A model generated the notes under the pieces. That model searched no databases, was not told the origin of the DNA, and saw nothing but the letters and a program-made list of their open reading frames with translations. The position numbers and the translations under genes are program-made. Shown piece by piece: positions 4,761-5,186 of a DNA stretch of 5,186 nucleotides (position 1 is the stretch's first letter; each line of letters starts with the position of its first letter). Origin of the DNA: Bacteroidia bacterium. Lineage in GTDB: Bacteria; Bacteroidota; Bacteroidia; Flavobacteriales; Flavobacteriaceae. The stretch lies in the NCBI GenBank assembly GCA_030431085.1, contig JAUIJW010000173.1:1-5186 (forward strand). Reading direction: 5' to 3'.

Positions 4761-5186
4761 ATGAACAACAATAATTATCCAATCACCATTGTATTAGGTA
4801 TTATAATGATGATGTCAATAACAACAAACGCTCAAATGTTTCAGGGTTTAGATAAAAATCCACACGACATAGCCTATTTTAAAATGAATAAGAGCCATGT
4901 GCCAACTATAAAAGTTGTTTATGGTAGACCGGTGGCTCAAGATGATCAGGTTTTTGGAACTCAAGTGCCTTACGGAAAAGTTTGGAATACTGGAAGTAAT
5001 GAGTCTACGGAAGTTAAGTTTTATCAAAATATGATGTTAGGTAATAAATTTATTAAGGCAGGTACTTATGTGCTATACACCATTCCTAACAAAAATTATT
5101 GGACGATTATTTTGAATAATAAAACAGATACTTATGGCGCCTACTTTTATGACCCTAAGGCAGATGTAGCCAAAATTGAGGTTGCC
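4761..5186 (+). CDS. DUF2911 family exported protein (cut by window edge)
   Basis: The 142 visible residues match the DUF2911 family, a group of secreted Bacteroidota proteins of unknown biochemical role. Family features are IKVVYGRPVAQ (50-60), VFGTQVPYGKVWNTGSNESTEV (64-85), IKAGTYVLYTIP (98-109) and WTIILNN (114-120), then YGAYFYDPKADVAKIEV. The more usual form of the central motif is W-R-T-G-A-N-E-A-T; here it is W-N-T-G-S-N-E-S-T. A signal peptide spans about 1-24 (cleavage near TTNA/Q), but its N-terminal part (MNNNNYP) has no lysine or arginine. The start is fixed: an in-frame TAA lies at 4740-4742 with no start codon between. The gene begins 64 bp after the preceding stop and is probably in the same transcript. 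The reading frame is open to the right edge, so the C-terminus is missing. Confidence 0.93.
   Translation, partial: MNNNNYPITIVLGIIMMMSITTNAQMFQGLDKNPHDIAYFKMNKSHVPTIKVVYGRPVAQDDQVFGTQVPYGKVWNTGSNESTEVKFYQNMMLGNKFIKAGTYVLYTIPNKNYWTIILNNKTDTYGAYFYDPKADVAKIEVA

Overview
The window looks like chromosomal DNA of a member of the Bacteroidota, most likely a flavobacterium. It is very AT-rich. Start codons sit in A-rich tracts without a Shine-Dalgarno sequence. One intergenic site fits the Bacteroidota promoter pattern (TTG, 21 nt, TAnnTTTG). Several exported proteins have short signal peptides ending in A-Q, as is common in Flavobacteriia. The protein families (SulP permease, GH29 fucosidase with a PA14 module, DUF2911) are common in marine and plant-polysaccharide-degrading Bacteroidota. 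The taxonomic call is an inference from composition and style.

Layout. Positions 1-1043 (minus) hold the N-terminal two thirds of a SulP-family anion permease that runs off the left edge. A 194-bp gap with a candidate terminator and a 5' hairpin follows. Positions 1238-3028 (minus) encode a complete, exported GH29 alpha-L-fucosidase with a PA14 domain between its catalytic barrel and its C-terminal beta domain. An 840-bp non-coding stretch (3029-3868) separates this minus-strand pair from a divergent plus-strand group. It holds no convincing gene but has several perfect or near-perfect inverted repeats and one good promoter. The plus-strand group is two small exported proteins of unknown function (3869-4198 and 4313-4696), which look like diverged paralogues, and then a DUF2911 protein (4761 to the right edge, incomplete).

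How the parts work together. The fucosidase would release L-fucose from glycans in the periplasm or outside the cell. The permease would move sulfate, bicarbonate or a similar anion across the inner membrane. A candidate terminator lies between them, so shared function is not shown. No SusC/SusD pair, sulfatase or sugar regulator is visible, so this is not demonstrably a polysaccharide utilisation locus. The plus-strand trio has no recognisable promoter inside it and probably forms one transcript from the promoter at 3538-3569, with a leader of nearly 300 nt.

Most worth a second look are the tandem small secreted proteins with a shared HELVH segment and similar leaders, the inverted repeat that abuts the DUF2911 start codon, and the cluster of dyads in the divergent intergenic region. 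No RNA gene, CRISPR array, insertion sequence or integration site was found.
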